NCBI GenBank assembly: GCA_003230535.1
Contig: QIEW01000092.1
Coordinates: 1 to 7,203, forward strand
Length of the DNA: 7,203 nt
Direction of reading: 5' to 3'
From: a bacterium
GTDB lineage: Bacteria > SZUA-182 > SZUA-191
Part shown: positions 5,526 to 7,203 of the stretch, piece by piece
Layout: each line of letters opens with the position of its first letter
Numbering within the stretch: position 1 is the stretch's first letter
The notes under the pieces: generated by a model
Seen by the model: only the letters and a program-made list of their open reading frames with translations
Databases searched by the model: none
What the model was told of the DNA's origin: nothing
Translations under genes and position numbers: made by a program

Positions 5526-5864
5526 TTACCGCAGTCCCGAAATAGCGCTCTTCAACACTTCCGCCTTAGCGTTTTCACCTAATTTTAGGATTACCGTAGT
5601 CTCACGGACATCGGTTATTACCCCTACCAGCCCGCCGCTGGTAGTCACTTTATCGCCCTTTTTGACACTCTTAATTATTTCCTGGAGATCTTTCTGCTTC
5701 TTCTGCTGCGGTCGAATAAGTAAAAAGTAAAATACGACGAATATCAAGATTAACGGGGCAAACTGTATTAGATAACCTGCCGCTCCGGGATCAGCCGCCC
5801 CCGGAGAAGCCCCTTCCGGCCCCTGAGGTGAGGGAGCCAATGCCCAGGCTTTTTCTAAGAACAT
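5526..5864 (-). CDS. yajC: Sec translocon accessory protein YajC
   Basis: The 112-residue single-pass inner-membrane protein associates with SecDF. After a Pro/Gly/Ala-rich N-terminal stretch, residues 31-50 (YLIQFAPLILIFVVFYFLLI) form the membrane helix, followed at once by the hallmark RPQQKKQK (51-58) and the cytoplasmic domain with GDKVTTSGGLVGVITDV (70-86). Length and motif order are normal. ATG at 5864 has TAGGAGG four bases before GTTATG-type spacing, a strong ribosome site. It precedes secD in the standard order but is separated from it by 197 bases containing the palindromic element. No tgt gene lies upstream; the neighbour is a nitroreductase gene on the same strand. Confidence 0.95.
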   Translation of the reverse strand: MFLEKAWALAPSPQGPEGASPGAADPGAAGYLIQFAPLILIFVVFYFLLIRPQQKKQKDLQEIIKSVKKGDKVTTSGGLVGVITDVRETTVILKLGENAKAEVLKSAISGLR

Positions 5865-5934
5865 AACGCCTCCTATAGCAATTCAATAAATATTAAGCGG
5901 TATCACAGCCCATATTAAGGCTACCTTCCTGAAT

Positions 5935-5955
5935 TTAAACACAAAAAAACCTCAT
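5935..5955 (-). other. Possible leader micro-ORF ahead of yajC (MRFFCV)
   Basis: ATG at 5955 is preceded by AGGAGCTGGGTT, a plausible ribosome site, and the frame ends after six residues. It lies 70 bases upstream of yajC. Six residues are far too few for a SecM- or VemP-like arrest peptide. Any effect would have to come from ribosome occupancy of the leader, and chance occurrence is likely. Confidence 0.2.
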
Positions 5956-6095
5956 AACCCAGCTCCTATATTTAACAGCCGGATAAATTACGGGTTCCGT
6001 TTCTTTTTCAGATAACCTTAGCGTGCTGTCAGTACATATAAATGATACAGATGAAAGATTCTCTTATTCTTAATAATATCTTCATAATTACCCAT

Positions 6096-6124
6096 ATCTT
6101 ATACTTATTTGGCGGTAGTGTCAA
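6096..6124 (-). promoter_or_regulatory. Possible sigma70 promoter for yajC-secD
   Basis: On the minus strand, TTGACA (6119-6124, perfect -35) is followed after 17 bases by TAAGAT (6096-6101, four of six -10 bases). It points toward yajC and would give a 5' leader of about 225 bases. It lies just downstream of the nitroreductase stop, so it would separate the Sec genes from that gene. Confidence 0.45.
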
Positions 6125-6174
6125 CATGGCAGAAAATCAAAGTCGGGATTACTTTTGGTTATAAAAGAACCCGA

Positions 6175-6804
6175 TCAATATTCCCTCCTGGTAAATTCCT
6201 CAATATCTCGTCTAAACGCCCTGGGGAGCGCTGATTTTCCTTTTTTAAGATAACCTACGGCGATCAGCATAGGGATGATTTTATCATCGGGGATATCAAA
6301 TTCCTTCCTGACACAGGCGACCTCGAAACCATCCATCGGGTGTGTCTCAAGACCAAGCCCCCGGGCGGCGTTCATTAGATTCATGGCAAAAAGGGAGGCA
6401 TTTTTTACGGCAAATATCTTCCTGGTAAGGCTGTCCTTTTCCCCATAGAGTTTATTCATCATACCCTGGTACATCAGCCTCTGCTGATCATTTTTTATAT
6501 AACCCAGCTCCGCCCAGCTATCCAAGACCCGCTCCCGGTTAAGTTCAACCCCCTCGGGATCGGCTATGATTATAAATACCGCCGATGCTTCCTCAGCCTT
6601 AGGTTGATCGAACGCACACCGCCTTAACGCCTTCTTTCTCTTTTTCTCTTTTACTACAATGACCTTCCATGGCTGAAGATTAAATGATGATGGAGCGAGA
6701 TTGGCAATGGAAATCAGTTCGTTAATTTTTTCATCAGGAATTTCTACATCAGGCTCAAAAAAGTTAATTGAACGTCTCTCCTTGATCGATTGGATAAGAT
6801 CCAT
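6175..6804 (-). CDS. Nitroreductase family FMN-dependent oxidoreductase
   Basis: The 209-residue length is typical of this family, whose members are cytoplasmic, usually dimeric FMN enzymes that reduce nitro groups, quinones or other electron-poor substrates with NAD(P)H. The N-terminal IKERRSINFFEPD (residues 7-19) supplies the FMN phosphate-contact 'RRS' motif. LAPSSFNLQPWKVIVV (36-51) is the conserved cofactor and dimer segment. NASLFAMNLMNAARGLGLETHPMDGF (135-160) and PMLIAVGYLKKGK (178-190) complete the fold. ATG at 6804 has AAAGGAGG six bases upstream. The true substrate cannot be told. A good promoter lies upstream at 6941-6970, so it may be transcribed independently of the Sec genes that follow. 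Confidence 0.93.
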   Translation of the reverse strand: MDLIQSIKERRSINFFEPDVEIPDEKINELISIANLAPSSFNLQPWKVIVVKEKKRKKALRRCAFDQPKAEEASAVFIIIADPEGVELNRERVLDSWAELGYIKNDQQRLMYQGMMNKLYGEKDSLTRKIFAVKNASLFAMNLMNAARGLGLETHPMDGFEVACVRKEFDIPDDKIIPMLIAVGYLKKGKSALPRAFRRDIEEFTRREY

Positions 6805-6940
6805 GGTAGCCTCCTTTCTGGCCGTTTCTAATAAGCCGGATCAGTTTCGCTCTTAACCGACGACAAAATCCATATAAAACCGAATCGATATCACAGTGTT
6901 TTGTGTGCCATTAATTACCGCATTTATTATTTGATTAAAT

Positions 6941-6970
6941 AATATATCACATTATTTTACTGAAAGTCAA
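6941..6970 (-). promoter_or_regulatory. Sigma70-type promoter for the nitroreductase gene
   Basis: On the minus strand, TTGACT (6965-6970, five of six) and TATATT (6941-6946, five of six) are separated by 18 bases, giving a leader of about 130 bases before ATG at 6804. An inverted repeat, AAATAAT-7-ATTATTT (6937-6957), overlaps the -10 box. It could be an operator, but its arms are nearly all A and T, so it may be chance. Confidence 0.55.
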
Positions 6971-7002
6971 TCAGGATGCAATCGTAAAAAGTCCCGGGTG
7001 TC

Positions 7003-7032
7003 ATTGCGAGGCGGGTTTATCGCCGAAGCAAT
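7003..7032. repeat. REP-like palindrome of the GTCATTGCGAGG...GAAGCAATC type
   Basis: ATTGCGAGGCGG and CGCCGAAGCAAT are complementary arms around a GTTTAT-centred loop. The motif TCATTGCGAGG...CGAAGCAATC is a dispersed intergenic palindrome that I recall from many environmental bacterial genomes. It is preceded at 6981 by ATCGTAAAAAGTC, which resembles the end of the palindromic element in the yajC-secD spacer. Confidence 0.55.
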
Positions 7033-7084
7033 CCCATTAATTTTAAAGAAATCCGGAAAATTATGGTTTATAAATCTCCCCTAA

Positions 7085-7104
7085 CCCTTCTTTTTCAAAA
7101 AGGG
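7085..7104. repeat. Short hairpin in a CTCCCCTAACCC-type intergenic repeat
   Basis: CCCTTCTTTTT and AAAAAGGG form an imperfect hairpin with a very small loop, preceded by AATCTCCCCTAA. The whole stretch resembles dispersed 'CCCCTAACCCCTCTTT..AAAGAGGGG' repeats known from memory. There is no adjacent gene for it to terminate in this window. Confidence 0.3.
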
Positions 7105-7203
7105 AAACTGCTACCCGGATTATTCATAAATCCATGGTAAACATTAATGATGTTATTTGAATACAGCTACTTACAAAGTAACGGTCAAAAAACAAAATGT
7201 TCA

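Larger units (their letters stand above)
5865..6174. other. Intergenic leader region upstream of yajC, no supported gene
   Basis: These 310 bases are AT-rich and carry no convincing gene. They contain a possible minus-strand promoter at 6096-6124. Downstream of it, at 5935-5955, lies a seven-codon frame (Met-Arg-Phe-Phe-Cys-Val-stop) with an AGGAG seven bases before its ATG. I see no riboswitch fold I can name and no clear terminator for the nitroreductase gene. Confidence 0.6.
6805..7203. other. Gene-free region with promoter and dispersed repeats
   Basis: No gene can be supported in these 399 bases. From left to right they hold the nitroreductase leader and promoter, the palindromic repeat at 7003-7032, and the hairpin at 7085-7104. 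A minus-strand frame enters from the right edge and stays open for about 26 codons, but it shows no recognisable feature. Confidence 0.6.

Noticed and set aside
1-7203. tRNA, rRNA or other structured RNA genes
   Set aside because: No cloverleaf-like arms, conserved TTCGA-type loop context or rRNA motifs were seen in the intergenic stretches on either strand.

Overview
The window looks like chromosomal DNA of a Gram-negative, probably anaerobic bacterium. A yajC-secD pair, a nitroreductase-family protein, several toxin-antitoxin (TA) modules and families of short palindromic intergenic repeats fit Desulfobacterota, Nitrospirota or similar genomes. This is inferred from gene style and repeats, not from a marker gene. 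All supported genes lie on the minus strand, so transcription runs from high to low coordinates.

Right part (about 3730-7203): a nitroreductase-family flavoprotein with its own good sigma70-type promoter, then the Sec accessory genes yajC and secD. yajC has a possible promoter about 230 bases upstream. A 135-base palindromic, MITE-like element sits between yajC and secD. secF, which normally follows secD, is absent; directly after secD comes a short antitoxin-like remnant and then a chain of small accessory modules.

Middle part (about 1098-3642): a row of compact modules, in transcription order a YefM/YoeB-type TA pair, a Uma2-family (DUF820) putative nuclease, a putative toxin with a DUF2283 partner, and an orphan secreted beta-sandwich protein. 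Every gap between these modules holds one copy of a related repeat with the core TCTCAACATTTG (or a close variant). Two copies are 98 bases long and about 88% identical. The row therefore resembles a cassette array punctuated by REP-like repeats.

Left part (1-882): a VapBC-like pair (small antitoxin plus PIN-domain RNase). Its toxin gene ends three bases from the in-frame remnant of a clan AA (retropepsin-like) aspartic protease that has lost the region that should hold the catalytic Asp-Thr/Ser-Gly. This looks like a recombination scar. Overall, a conserved secretion operon abuts an actively rearranged TA region. No proven new system is visible; the best lead is the repeat-punctuated module array in the position where secF is expected.
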